This document shows positions 16,117 through 24,537 of a stretch of DNA of 64,000 nucleotides, one piece after another (position 1 is the first letter of the stretch; every line of letters begins with the position of its first letter). A program made the position numbers and the translations under genes. The notes beneath the pieces were generated by a model, which was not told where the DNA came from, ran no database searches, and saw only the letters and a program-made list of their open reading frames with translations. The DNA comes from Actinacidiphila yanglinensis (GTDB lineage: Bacteria; Actinomycetota; Actinomycetes; Streptomycetales; Streptomycetaceae), in contig NZ_FNVU01000007.1 in NCBI RefSeq assembly GCF_900107965.1, forward strand, positions 1-64,000, read 5' to 3'.

Positions 16117-16235
16117 CTCGCGCCCCCGTTGGTGGAACCTGCCACGTGGTCTTCGGCGTCGCAGCCTGTGTGGCCTCGCGTTCGTCCGATGGGCATAAGA
16201 CTGCCGGGCCAGTTTCATCACGCTGTCCGCCGAGT

Positions 16236-16251
16236 GTCACAGAGCCGTCAC
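16236..16251. promoter_or_regulatory. Candidate AfsQ1 box in the sigQ-afsQ1 gap
   Basis: GTCAC-AGAGCC-GTCAC matches the reported AfsQ1 consensus GTnAC-N6-GTnAC, as I recall it. It is the best such site in the 324-bp divergent region (16117-16440), which otherwise holds no gene. The motif has only eight fixed bases, so position is the main support. Confidence 0.65.
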
Positions 16252-16440
16252 AGAGGAAAGCCGCAGGAAGGCGGGGCCGGGCAGAGCACGTCACCCCCGC
16301 GCATCCAGGGTCCGTACGGCCCCTCGCCCCTCAGGAAACCCACCAGGAACCGGGCGTCACACCGGTTTACGCGCACCTGCGGGAGTCGCTACGGCTCGAC
16401 CCCTTCCCGCACCCTCACCCTCGTAGGCAACAATGGCGCC

Positions 16441-17118
16441 GTGCCTTTCCTGTTGCTGATCGAGGATGACGACGCCATCCGTACGGGTCTCGAACTCGGC
16501 CTGTCCCGCCAGGGCCACCGTGTGGTGGCCGCTGCGACGGGCGAGGACGGCCTGAAACTGCTCAAGGAGCAGCGGCCCGACCTGATCGTGCTGGACGTGA
16601 TGCTGCCCGGGATCGACGGTTTCGAGGTCTGCCGGCGCATCCGGCGGACCGACCAGTTGCCGATCATCCTGCTCACCGCGCGCAGCGACGACATCGACGT
16701 GGTGGTGGGGCTGGAGTCCGGTGCCGACGACTACGTGATCAAGCCGGTGCAGCCGCGGGTGCTGGACGCCCGCATCCGTGCGGTGCTGCGCCGCGGCGAG
16801 CGGGACAGCACCGACTCGGCGGCGTTCGGCTCGATCGTGATCGACCGGAGTGCGATGACCGTCACGAAGGACGGCCAGGACCTCCAGCTCACCCCGACCG
16901 AGCTGCGGCTGCTGCTGGAGCTGAGCCGCCGGCCGGGCCAGGCGCTGTCCCGGCAGCAGTTGCTGCGGCTGGTGTGGGAGCACGACTACCTCGGCGACTC
17001 GCGGCTGGTGGACGCCTGCGTGCAGCGGCTGCGCGCGAAGATCGAGGACGTTCCGTCGTCGCCGACCCTGATCCGTACCGTCCGCGGCGTCGGCTACCGC
17101 CTGGACACGCCTCAGTGA
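16441..17118 (+). CDS. afsQ1: OmpR-family response regulator AfsQ1
   Basis: The 225-residue protein has a receiver domain with acidic pocket EDDD (residues 8-11), phosphoacceptor Asp52 in IVLDVMLPG, Thr in LLTARSDD and Lys in VIKPVQ. An OmpR-type winged helix follows, with LTPTELRLLLELSRRPGQ and recognition helix SRLVDACVQRLRAKI. Length and Asp52 agree with S. coelicolor AfsQ1. GTG 16441 fits the family N-terminus (VPFLLLIEDDD). No strong ribosome-binding site precedes it, so a leaderless message is possible. It overlaps the kinase gene by GTGA. It is expected to activate the divergent sigQ through the box at 16236-16251. Confidence 0.92.
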   Translation: MPFLLLIEDDDAIRTGLELGLSRQGHRVVAAATGEDGLKLLKEQRPDLIVLDVMLPGIDGFEVCRRIRRTDQLPIILLTARSDDIDVVVGLESGADDYVIKPVQPRVLDARIRAVLRRGERDSTDSAAFGSIVIDRSAMTVTKDGQDLQLTPTELRLLLELSRRPGQALSRQQLLRLVWEHDYLGDSRLVDACVQRLRAKIEDVPSSPTLIRTVRGVGYRLDTPQ

Positions 17119-18716
17119 GCCGTGCCCATGGCGGCCTGTTCGGGTTGCTGCGCTGGACCAGCCTGCGGTTGCGGCTGATCGCGGTGTTCGCGCTGGTGGC
17201 GCTGACCGCGGCGGTGTCGGTGTCGGGGATCGCGTACTGGCTCAACCGCGACGCGGTGCTCACCCGGGCGCAGAACAGTGCCCTCAACGACTTCCGCGAC
17301 TCCCTGCAGCGCAACGCCTCCTCGCTGCCGGTGGAGCCCACCTGCAAGTCGCTGGGCATAGCCGCGAACCGGATCGGGGGCCCGGACACCTACCAGGTCG
17401 TCCTGATCGACAACTCGGCCGGCGGGCCGTGCGCGGAACGGTCGGACGGCAGCACCTTCTCGATGGACGACGTGCCCGCCTCGCTGGTGCGGGCGGTGAA
17501 CACCAAGCACACGAAGGACGACGGCCGCTACCACCTGCACTGGGAGCGGATCTCGCTGGAGGGCCACCCCTATCTGGTGGCGGGCGCCCGGATAAACGGC
17601 GACGGCCCGACCGGCTACATGCTCAAGTCGCTGGACGCCGAGCGCAAGGACCTCAACTCGCTGGCCTGGTCGCTGGGCATCGCCACGCTGCTGGCGCTGA
17701 TCGGCGCGGCCCTGCTGGCCCAGGCGGCCGGATCCGCGGTACTGCGGCCGGTGCGGCGGCTCGGCGAGGCCGCCAAGCGGCTCGGCGAGGGCCAGCTCGA
17801 CACCCGGCTGAAGGTGTCGGGTACCGACGAGCTCGCCGAGATGTCGCGGACCTTCAACAACGCGGCCGAGCAGTTGGAGGGGCGGGTCGAGGAGCTGCGG
17901 GCCCGCGAGGCCGCCAGCCGCCGCTTCGTGGCGGACATGTCGCACGAGCTGCGCACCCCGCTGACCGCGATCACCGCGGTCACCGACGTCCTGGAGGACG
18001 AGGCGGATGCGCTGGACCCGATGATCGCCCCGGCGGTGCGCCTGGTGGTCAGCGAGACCCGGCGGCTGAACGAGCTGGTGGAGACGTTGATGGAGGTCAC
18101 CCGGTTCGACGCCGGGACCGCGAAGCTGCGGGTCGACGAGGTGGACGTCGCCGACATGATCATGGCCTGCATGGACGCGCGGGCCTGGCTGGACTCGGTG
18201 GAACTGGACGCGCCGCGCGGGCTGCTGGCCACCATCGACCCGCGCCGGCTCGACGTGATCATGGCGAACCTGATCGGCAACGCGCTCAAGCACGGCGGCT
18301 CCCCGGTCCGGGTGAGCCTGCGCCGGGAGGGCGGCCCGGACGGCGAGATCGTGATCGTGGTCTCCGACCGCGGTCCCGGCATCCCCGAGGACGTGCTGCC
18401 GCACGTCTTCGACCGGTTCTACAAGGCCGACGCCTCCCGGGCCCGTTCCGAGGGCAGCGGCCTGGGCCTGTCCATCGCGATGGAGAACGCGCACATCCAC
18501 GGCGGCGACATCACCGCCGCCAACGGCTCCGAGGGCGGCGCGGTGTTCACGCTGCGGATGCCGGTGCGCCCGCCCGCGGAGGACGACGAGGGCGGCGCCA
18601 CCCGGGCGAACGGCACGGCGGGGACGAACGGCGACGACGGCAAGGGGTCCCCGCCGCCCGGCGGATCCACCAGGAGTGGCGAGGGCGGCGCCGAAGGGCC
18701 CGCGGGGGGCGCGTGA
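17115..18716 (+). CDS. afsQ2: Sensor histidine kinase AfsQ2
   Basis: The 533-residue transmembrane kinase has a first membrane span at about residues 15-37. An extracytoplasmic sensor of about 140 residues follows, containing two Cys (PTCKSLG and GGPCAERS) that could form a disulfide. The second span is near residue 190-210, then a HAMP segment (LRPVRRLGEAAKRLGEGQLD). The phosphoacceptor is His in MSHELRTPLTAITA. The ATPase boxes are N (NLIGNALKHGG), G1 (DRGPGIPED), F (FDRFYKAD) and G2 (GSGLGLSIA). A disordered acidic and Gly-rich tail of about 45 residues ends the protein. It starts at GTG 17115 within the afsQ1 stop and is followed by a lipoprotein gene with overlapping codons. The signal it senses is unknown. 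Confidence 0.92.
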   Translation: MSRAHGGLFGLLRWTSLRLRLIAVFALVALTAAVSVSGIAYWLNRDAVLTRAQNSALNDFRDSLQRNASSLPVEPTCKSLGIAANRIGGPDTYQVVLIDNSAGGPCAERSDGSTFSMDDVPASLVRAVNTKHTKDDGRYHLHWERISLEGHPYLVAGARINGDGPTGYMLKSLDAERKDLNSLAWSLGIATLLALIGAALLAQAAGSAVLRPVRRLGEAAKRLGEGQLDTRLKVSGTDELAEMSRTFNNAAEQLEGRVEELRAREAASRRFVADMSHELRTPLTAITAVTDVLEDEADALDPMIAPAVRLVVSETRRLNELVETLMEVTRFDAGTAKLRVDEVDVADMIMACMDARAWLDSVELDAPRGLLATIDPRRLDVIMANLIGNALKHGGSPVRVSLRREGGPDGEIVIVVSDRGPGIPEDVLPHVFDRFYKADASRARSEGSGLGLSIAMENAHIHGGDITAANGSEGGAVFTLRMPVRPPAEDDEGGATRANGTAGTNGDDGKGSPPPGGSTRSGEGGAEGPAGGA

Positions 18717-19387
18717 TGACGGCGAGAAACGCACCGGCGGGCGGCAGGGGGCCCGGCGGGCGCCGGGTGCGGCCCGGAGGGGGCGGGCGCGGCCCGCGCC
18801 GCTCCGCGGCCGTTCTGGCGGCCTCCTGCGCGGTACTGGTGACGCTGGCGGGATGCGGCATCCGCTCCACCACCGTCCCGGTCGACGACGGCGCGGCGCC
18901 GTCCCGGGTGGCGTGCGCGCCGCCCAAGGCCCCGTCCGCCACCTCACCGGACATGGTGGTCCACCGCGTCTACCTGGTGTGCAACACCCAGGTCGCCCCG
19001 GTCTCGCGCACCACCGAGGTGCGCGACGGGCGGATCAACCGGCTCGGCGAGGTCAGGACGCTGCTCTCGCAGCTCCAGATCAGCCCGCGCGCCACGGAGA
19101 CGAAGGACGGGTTCTCCACCGCGGTGCCCGGCTTCCTGCAGATCGACGGACCCGTCAAGGGCGACCGCGCGGACGCGCTGCGCCTCAACGAGCCGCTGGA
19201 CGAGCTGCCCTCCTTCGCCCTCGCGCAGATCGTGTGCACGTTGGCCGCCGACTCGGCGGTCGCCCCCGACGGCAAGGTGGTCCTCGGCGGCCCGGCGCCC
19301 GACGGCAAGCTGCGCGGGTACGGCTGCACGTCGGATCTGCTCACCGGCACCGACGAGGCGGACATGACGGGCATGCCCCTCAGCTGA
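18716..19387 (+). CDS. Lipoprotein of the AfsQ locus
   Basis: The 223-residue protein has an Arg/Gly-rich N-terminus, a hydrophobic stretch (SAAVLAASCAVLVTLAGCG) and a lipobox LAGC, so it should be lipidated and anchored outside the cytoplasmic membrane. The mature region carries a GerMN-like pattern (VYLVCNTQVAPVSR, LLSQLQISPRATETKDGFST) seen in lipoproteins partnered with kinases such as CseC. ATG 18716 overlaps the afsQ2 stop (GTGATGA); GTG 18713 is an alternative. Co-transcription with the kinase suggests it modulates AfsQ2 sensing, by analogy with CseA; this is inference. A homologous arrangement occurs at 33330-36128. Confidence 0.8.
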   Translation: MTARNAPAGGRGPGGRRVRPGGGGRGPRRSAAVLAASCAVLVTLAGCGIRSTTVPVDDGAAPSRVACAPPKAPSATSPDMVVHRVYLVCNTQVAPVSRTTEVRDGRINRLGEVRTLLSQLQISPRATETKDGFSTAVPGFLQIDGPVKGDRADALRLNEPLDELPSFALAQIVCTLAADSAVAPDGKVVLGGPAPDGKLRGYGCTSDLLTGTDEADMTGMPLS

Positions 19388-19494
19388 TCGTCAGGGGCCT
19401 CGCCAGGGGCTTGTGACCGGGATCACGCAGGTGGCGGGCGTGTCGCAGTGGCGGAACGGGAACCGGCGCGCGTGATGCGGGCGTCATCGAGAAC

Positions 19495-19995
19495 GTGCGG
19501 CACGACGGCTTTGTCTTCAGGGTGCGCGCGGCCGGGCTGCTGCTCACCGCCGCGTATCTCGTGTTCGTCGGATGGATGCTGTTGCGGCCGCATTACGTGG
19601 CGTGGGTGCCCGCGCCGAACCTGCGGCCGCTGGGCACGATCCGCGAGGACCTGTCGATGGGCCCGGTCGAGGCCGCCCGTCGGCTGGGCGCGGGGCTCGG
19701 GCTGCTGGCCCCGCTGGGCGTGCTGCTGCCGATGGCCGGCGGGCGGCCCGACGCGTCGGGGCTCGCGTCCTTCCTGCGGACGGTCTTCGCCGGGCTGATG
19801 GTCTCGATGCTGGTGGAGTTCACCCAGACGATGGTGCCCGGGCAGCTCTTCGACGTGGACGCGCTGATCCTCAACACGGTGGGTGTCGCGGTGGCGCACC
19901 TGCTCGTCGTCCCGGCGGCCCGGCGCCGCCTCCTGCGGGGACTCCGCGAGGCCGAGCCGGTTCCCCCGCTTCCGCTGACCGCGAGCGTGCCCTGA
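19495..19995 (+). CDS. VanZ family membrane protein
   Basis: The 166-residue protein has four predicted spans (about residues 10-27, 64-80, 92-108 and 122-142). It carries the VanZ-type motif SMLVEFTQTMVPGQLFDVDALILNTVGV, in which Glu, Gln and Asp residues are conserved. VanZ relatives affect teicoplanin resistance and surface charge in some bacteria, but most actinobacterial copies have no known role. It begins at GTG 19495 and ends within the left arm of a 23-bp inverted repeat. It is in the same direction as the AfsQ operon, about 110 bp downstream. Confidence 0.8.
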   Translation: MRHDGFVFRVRAAGLLLTAAYLVFVGWMLLRPHYVAWVPAPNLRPLGTIREDLSMGPVEAARRLGAGLGLLAPLGVLLPMAGGRPDASGLASFLRTVFAGLMVSMLVEFTQTMVPGQLFDVDALILNTVGVAVAHLLVVPAARRRLLRGLREAEPVPPLPLTASVP

Positions 19996-20079
19996 CCCTC
20001 CGGGGTGCCTCGTCCTGCCGGTTGAGGGACGTTGCGGTCCGCTGTCAACAGAACGGGGCACCCCGGAGGGTCAGGGCAC
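19987..20079. terminator. Long inverted repeat between convergent genes
   Basis: Perfect 23-bp arms at 19987-20009 and 20057-20079 (cores CCCTCCGGGG and CCCCGGAGGG) are separated by 47 nt. The left arm contains the VanZ stop codon. The spacer holds fragments of the dispersed composite repeat (CCTGCCGGTTGAGGGAC). It is probably a bidirectional terminator for VanZ and the reverse gene ending at 20090. Confidence 0.65.
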
Positions 20080-20089
20080 CCGGGATTAC

Positions 20090-20398
20090 TCAGCCACCGA
20101 GAGGCAGACCGCCGAGCAACCCCGTGGCCGGCCCGAGCGAGTTCCCCGACAGGTGATTGTCCGAGGGCACGAGGCTCCCCGACCCGGTCGGCAACGCGGA
20201 CGTCCCGTTGCCGAGAGCGGTCTGCGCACCCGCCACCGTGGAGGTGGCACCGGGAACGAGGTTGGCGGCCGAACCGATCGGGGCGAGGGCTTCGCCCGAC
20301 TGCACCAGGCCGGTGGCGGAGGCGGTACCGGCCGCCGCGGCGGTGACGGCGAGACCGAGGGCGACGGTGGTGAGGGACTTCTTGGTGAGGGTTTGCAT
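20090..20398 (-). CDS. Small secreted protein, function unknown
   Basis: The 102-residue product has a signal peptide (MQTLTKKSLTTVALGLAVTA, continuing to a probable cut after SASA). A Gly/Ser/Leu/Pro-rich mature chain of about 73 residues follows, without Cys or a known motif. It ends in repeated LLGG and LPLGG units. Composition and size resemble the exported protein at 13959-14351, so the two may be distant paralogues. The basic LTKK segment and hydrophobic core support export by Sec. Adjacent signalling genes give no direct clue to its role. Confidence 0.65.
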   Translation of the reverse strand: MQTLTKKSLTTVALGLAVTAAAAGTASATGLVQSGEALAPIGSAANLVPGATSTVAGAQTALGNGTSALPTGSGSLVPSDNHLSGNSLGPATGLLGGLPLGG

Positions 20399-20490
20399 GG
20401 CAACGGAACGTAGTCAGCTGATCGCGTTACTCGCAACCGGCGTGGCGCGGCCGTGATGCCGATCCGCACCCCGGCGCACAACCCCCTCGC

Positions 20491-21654
20491 TCAACCCCGC
20501 TCTGCGGCAGAATCGCTGGCCAGAGGCGGTGCGGCGGCGCCCGACGCGAACAGCCACTCCGCCTTCAACTCGGCGTAGCCCGGCTTGATCACCTCGTTGA
20601 TCATGGCAAGCCGTTCGTCGAAAGGGATGAACGCGGACTTCATCGCGTTGACGGTGAACCACTGCATGTCGTCGAAGGTGTAGCCGAACGCGTCGACCAG
20701 ATGCCCGAACTCCTCGCTCATGCTGGTGCCCGACATCAGCCGGTTGTCGGTGTTGACGGTGACCCGGAAGTGCAACCGCCGCAGCAGCCCGATCGGGTGG
20801 TCCCGGTAGGAGGTCGCCGCACCGGTCTGGAGGTTGGAGCTGGGGCACATCTCCAGCGGCACCCGCTTGTCGCGCACGTAGGAGGCGAGCCGGCCGAGGT
20901 GCACGCCCTCGTCGTCGACCGTGATGTCGTCGATGATCCGCACCCCGTGGCCGAGCCGGTCCGCGCCGCACCACTGGAGGGCCTGCCAGATCGACGGCAG
21001 GCCGAACGCCTCGCCGGCGTGGATGGTGAAGTGGTTGTTCTCCCGCTTGAGGTAGTCGAACGCGTCCAGGTGCCGGGTGGGCGGGTAACCCGCCTCCGCG
21101 CCGGCGATGTCGAAGCCGACGACGCCCCGGTCCCGATAGCGGTTGGCGAGTTCGGCGATCTCCTGGGAGCGGGCCGCGTGCCGCATCGCGGTGAGCAGCG
21201 CACCGACCCTGATCCGATTGTCCCCCTCCCGCGCGCGCCGCTCGCCTTCCCTGAACCCCTCGTTGACCGCCTCCACCACCTGCTCCAGGGTCAGCCCGCC
21301 CTCCAGGTGCTGCTCGGGGGCGTACCGCACCTCGGCGTAGACGACGCCGTCGGCGGCCAGGTCCTCGGCGCACTCGGCGGCGACCCGGACCAGCGCGTCG
21401 TAGGTCTGCATCACCGCGCAGGTGTGCGTGAAGGTCTCCAAGTACCGTTCCAGCGAGCCGGAGTCGGCCGCCTCGCGGAACCACCGGCCCAGCTTGTCGG
21501 GATCGGTCTCGGGCAACGCGTCGTATCCGGTCGCCCGCGCGATGTCGACGATCGTGCCGGGCCGCAGCCCGCCGTCGAGGTGGTCGTGCAGGAGGACTTT
21601 CGGGGCGCGGCGGATCTGTTCTGCCGTGGGGAGGTGAGGTGTCGGGTTCTGCAT
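20491..21654 (-). CDS. add: Adenosine deaminase
   Basis: The 387-residue zinc hydrolase deaminates adenosine and deoxyadenosine to inosine forms, which PNP can cleave. Zinc ligands are visible in LLHDHLDGG (HxH, about residues 16-18) and in [10 protein letters not shown] (His near 200). The catalytic residues are the Glu in HAGEAF and the Asp in [17 protein letters not shown] and [10 protein letters not shown] are further family motifs. ATG 21654 is chosen over longer in-frame starts because the regulon palindrome (21670-21683) lies 16 nt upstream and would otherwise be inside the gene. The start here matches the usual ADA N-terminus. Confidence 0.92.
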   Translation of the reverse strand: MQNPTPHLPTAEQIRRAPKVLLHDHLDGGLRPGTIVDIARATGYDALPETDPDKLGRWFREAADSGSLERYLETFTHTCAVMQTYDALVRVAAECAEDLAADGVVYAEVRYAPEQHLEGGLTLEQVVEAVNEGFREGERRAREGDNRIRVGALLTAMRHAARSQEIAELANRYRDRGVVGFDIAGAEAGYPPTRHLDAFDYLKRENNHFTIHAGEAFGLPSIWQALQWCGADRLGHGVRIIDDITVDDEGVHLGRLASYVRDKRVPLEMCPSSNLQTGAATSYRDHPIGLLRRLHFRVTVNTDNRLMSGTSMSEEFGHLVDAFGYTFDDMQWFTVNAMKSAFIPFDERLAMINEVIKPGYAELKAEWLFASGAAAPPLASDSAAERG

Positions 21655-21669
21655 CCTCGAACGATAGTC

Positions 21670-21683
21670 CCTACGCGCGTAGA
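21670..21683. promoter_or_regulatory. Nucleoside-regulon palindrome, add site
   Basis: CCTACGCGCGTAGA is 16 nt upstream of the add start codon and also lies about 70 nt upstream of the divergent hydrolase gene. Confidence 0.75.
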
Positions 21684-21754
21684 TATCGCGTCGGGACCAA
21701 CTATTTTCCGCTCGGCCATCGAACGCACACCCTCCTGTCTGCCATCGTTGCGCC

Positions 21755-22546
21755 ATGGCTTCGCAAGCATTACCGGCACGTGGCGCGCGACTGGGGCGTC
21801 AGGTCGCACCCGGCCTGGTATCCGTGCCCCGGCAGCGCGATCAGTACGCCGGCGCGAGGACCGTGCGCGCGGTGGTGCTCGCGCTGCCCGGCGGCGACGC
21901 GCTCAGCACCCGCCGCCGCTCGCCCATGGCCGCCGCGACGATGTGGCCGCTCGCCCGCCACCTCGTCCGGTCCGGCGCGCCCGACGGGGTGGCCGCGCAC
22001 GTCGTGCACTACCGCTTCCGCGGCTGGAACGGCGGTCACGCGCATCCCGCGGAGGACGCGGAGTGGGCCGTCGGCGAGGCGGTGCGGCGCTACGGCGACG
22101 TGCCGGTGTGCCTCGTCGGCCTCGACATGGGCGCGCGGGCGGCGCTGCACGCCGGCGGGCACCCCGCCGTGCGTTCCGTCGTCGCGCTCGCGCCGTGGCT
22201 CCCCGAGGATCCCGAGCCGGAGCCGGTCAAGCAGCTCAACGGGCGCCAGGTGCTGATCGTGCACGGTACCGACGACAGTTCGACCGATCCCGAGCTCTCC
22301 TATCGCCTCGCCGAGCGGGCGAAGAAGGTGAATCGGGAGGTGTGCAGGTTCGAAGTGCACTCCGACGGGCACGGGTTGCACCAGCACCGGGCGGAAGTCT
22401 TCGCGCTCACCACGGATTTCGTGCTGGGGTCTCTTTTGGAGCGGCCGTTTGCCCGGCCTGTCGCCGATGCGCTTGCGGCTCCGCCGCCTTTGGGGTTGAG
22501 GATGCCGCTTGCCTCGGGGTTCGGCCGGTCCCTGAGGGTGCCCTGA
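21755..22546 (+). CDS. Alpha/beta hydrolase-fold protein with Asp at the nucleophile position
   Basis: The 263-residue protein follows the alpha/beta hydrolase order: strand [13 protein letters not shown], nucleophile elbow [17 protein letters not shown], acid loop [14 protein letters not shown] and His in [11 protein letters not shown]. The elbow is G-x-D-x-G, so Asp stands where serine hydrolases have Ser, as in haloalkane dehalogenases and epoxide hydrolases. The substrate is unknown. The last 35 residues run into the dispersed repeat at the 3' end and are not conserved-looking. It is divergent from add, so a role in nucleoside use is possible but unsupported by motif. Confidence 0.75.
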   Translation: MASQALPARGARLGRQVAPGLVSVPRQRDQYAGARTVRAVVLALPGGDALSTRRRSPMAAATMWPLARHLVRSGAPDGVAAHVVHYRFRGWNGGHAHPAEDAEWAVGEAVRRYGDVPVCLVGLDMGARAALHAGGHPAVRSVVALAPWLPEDPEPEPVKQLNGRQVLIVHGTDDSSTDPELSYRLAERAKKVNREVCRFEVHSDGHGLHQHRAEVFALTTDFVLGSLLERPFARPVADALAAPPPLGLRMPLASGFGRSLRVP

Positions 22547-22780
22547 CCCTCCGGGGAGCCCCGTCCTGTTGTCACGGGACCTTGCGGTCCGCGGTGGTTG
22601 TTCGCGCAGTTCCCCGCGCCCCTGATATGTGCGGCACCCTCCGCGAAAAGAGCGTCACCAACCAAGGGGCGCGGGGAACTGCTCCCCCAGAGCTCCGCCT
22701 GGGAGGTGCCCCCACAACCCACAGCGGACCGCAAGGTCCCTCAACCGACAGGACGGGGCAGGCGGGTGGGTCGGGGCGGT
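22535..22780. repeat. Inverted pair of composite repeats between convergent genes
   Basis: The left half runs CCCTGACCCTCCGGGGAGCC, then GGGACCTTGCGGTCCGCGGTGG, then GCGCAGTTCCCCGCGCCCCT. The inverted right half starts near 22670 (AAGGGGCGCGGGGAACTG). It is interrupted by CTCCCCCAG-AGCTCCGC-CTGGGAGG (about 22682-22708) before CAGCGGACCGCAAGGTCCC. It covers the gap between the hydrolase gene and deoA and should act as a two-way terminator. Confidence 0.8.
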
Positions 22781-22790
22781 CAATACGTTC

Positions 22791-24074
22791 TCAGGGGCGG
22801 TCGATGCGTTCGAGGATGACGGGTGAGGGCGTGAAGGAAGCACCCTCGGGTGCGAGGGTGAAGGCTCCTTCGAGGGCGTCCAGGGCGGTCTGGAATCGCT
22901 CCGGGGTGTCCGTGTGGAGGGTGAGCAGCGGGGCGCCCTCGGCGACGGTGTCCCCCGGCTTCGCGTGGAGTTCGACGCCCGCGCCGGCCTGGACGGCGTC
23001 CTCCTTGCGGGCGCGGCCGGCACCGAGGCGCCAGGCGGCGACGCCGACGGCGTAGGCGTCCAGCGCGGTGAGCACGCCGCTCGCGGGGGCCGTCAGGACG
23101 TGCTGCTCGCGGGCGGTGGGCAGGGGCGCCGAGGGATCGCCGCCCTGGGCGCTGATCATCCGGCGCCAGACGTCCATCGCGGAGCCGTCGGCGAGTGCCT
23201 TGACCGGGTCGGCGTCGGGCAGGCCGGCGGCGTCGAGCATCTCGCGGGCGAGGGCGAGGGTGAGCTCGACGACGTCGGCGGGGCCGCCGCCGGCCAGCAC
23301 CTCGACGGACTCGCGCACTTCGAGCGCGTTGCCCGCGGTGCGGCCGAGCGGGGTGGACATGTCGGTGAGCAGCGCGACGGTGCGCACCCCGTGGTCGGTG
23401 CCCAGCCCGACCATGGTGGATGCCAACTCGCGGGCGTCGTCGAGGGACTTCATGAAGGCGCCGGATCCGACCTTGACGTCGAGGACGAGCGCGCCGGTGC
23501 CCTCGGCGATCTTCTTGGACATGATCGAGGAGGCGATCAGCGGGATCGACTCGACGGTGCCGGTCACGTCCCGCAGCGCGTACAGCTTCTTGTCGGCGGG
23601 CGCGAGCCCGTCGCCCGCCGCGCAGATCACGGCGCCGGCGTCCGCGAGCACGGCCAGCATCTCGTCGTTGCCGAGCGAGGCCCGCCAGCCGGGGATGGAC
23701 TCCAGCTTGTCGAGGGTGCCGCCGGTGTGGCCCAGGCCCCGCCCGGACAGCTGCGGAACGGCCGCGCCGCACGCGGCGACCAGCGGTGCCAGCGGCAGCG
23801 TGATCTTGTCGCCAACGCCGCCGGTGGAGTGCTTGTCGGTGGTCGGCCGGACCAGCCCGGAGAAGTCCATCCGCTCGCCGGAGGCGATCATCGCGGCGGT
23901 CCAGCGGGCGATCTCGGCCCGGTCCATGCCGTTCAGCAGGATCGCCATGGCCAGCGCCGACATCTGCTCGTCGGCCACCTCGCCACGGGTGTAGGCGTCG
24001 ATCACCCAGTCGATCTGGCCGTCGCTGAGCCGGCCGCGGTCGCGCTTGGCACGGATGACTGAAATGGCGTCCAT
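22791..24074 (-). CDS. deoA: Thymidine (pyrimidine-nucleoside) phosphorylase
   Basis: The 427-residue protein phosphorolyses thymidine or deoxyuridine to base and 2-deoxyribose-1-phosphate. The family signature SGRGLGHTGGTLDKLESIPG (about residues 109-128) is present. KHSTGGVGDKITL binds phosphate, and the base region includes KKLYALRDVTGTVESIPLI and SKKIAEGTGALVLDVKVGSGAFM. Length is normal, with the C-terminal alpha/beta domain complete. It is the last gene of the reverse operon ATPase-permease-permease-cdd-deoA, with 13 nt to cdd. Its product, 2-deoxyribose-1-phosphate, is the precursor for the mutase and DeoC. Confidence 0.93.
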   Translation of the reverse strand: MDAISVIRAKRDRGRLSDGQIDWVIDAYTRGEVADEQMSALAMAILLNGMDRAEIARWTAAMIASGERMDFSGLVRPTTDKHSTGGVGDKITLPLAPLVAACGAAVPQLSGRGLGHTGGTLDKLESIPGWRASLGNDEMLAVLADAGAVICAAGDGLAPADKKLYALRDVTGTVESIPLIASSIMSKKIAEGTGALVLDVKVGSGAFMKSLDDARELASTMVGLGTDHGVRTVALLTDMSTPLGRTAGNALEVRESVEVLAGGGPADVVELTLALAREMLDAAGLPDADPVKALADGSAMDVWRRMISAQGGDPSAPLPTAREQHVLTAPASGVLTALDAYAVGVAAWRLGAGRARKEDAVQAGAGVELHAKPGDTVAEGAPLLTLHTDTPERFQTALDALEGAFTLAPEGASFTPSPVILERIDRP

Positions 24075-24087
24075 GAAACGGGACTTC

Positions 24088-24537
24088 CTAGCGCTTGAGG
24101 TCTTCGGGCCCGAAGGCGTCGGGCAGGACGTCGCTCATCGGCCGCACCCCGCGCGGGGTGTCGACGAGCAGGTCGGGGCCGCCGTGCTCCCACAGCAGCT
24201 GCCGGCAGCGCCCGCACGGCATGAGCAGGTCGCCGCGCAGGTCGGAGCAGGTGAAGGCGACCAGCCGGCCGCCGCCGGAGGCGTGCAGGGCCGAGACCAG
24301 CCCGCACTCGGCGCACAGCGCGACCCCGTAGGCGGCGTTCTCGACGTTGCAGCCGACCACGGTGCGGCCGTCGTCGGTGAGCGCGGCCGCGCCGACCGGG
24401 AAGCCGGAGTAGGGCGCGTACGCCCGCTCCATGGCCTCCCGGGCGGCGCTGCGCAGCGCGCGCCAGTCCACGTCGGGCCCGGGCACGGCCGCGGGGGCCG
24501 GCCCCCGGTCGCCCGGCCCCCCGGCGTCCTGCGTCAT
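24088..24537 (-). CDS. cdd: Cytidine deaminase
   Basis: The 149-residue enzyme converts (deoxy)cytidine to (deoxy)uridine. The catalytic Glu and first zinc Cys are in ALCAECGLVSAL, and the second zinc pair is in MPCGRCRQLLWE. Substrate contacts are in YSGFPVGAAAL and NVENAAYG. The three zinc Cys pattern is that of small tetrameric CDAs, with an N-terminal extension of about 25 Gly/Pro-rich residues. ATG 24537 overlaps the stop of the upstream permease (ATGA), so the gene is coupled to the transporter. It supplies uridine/deoxyuridine for DeoA. Confidence 0.92.
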   Translation of the reverse strand: MTQDAGGPGDRGPAPAAVPGPDVDWRALRSAAREAMERAYAPYSGFPVGAAALTDDGRTVVGCNVENAAYGVALCAECGLVSALHASGGGRLVAFTCSDLRGDLLMPCGRCRQLLWEHGGPDLLVDTPRGVRPMSDVLPDAFGPEDLKR

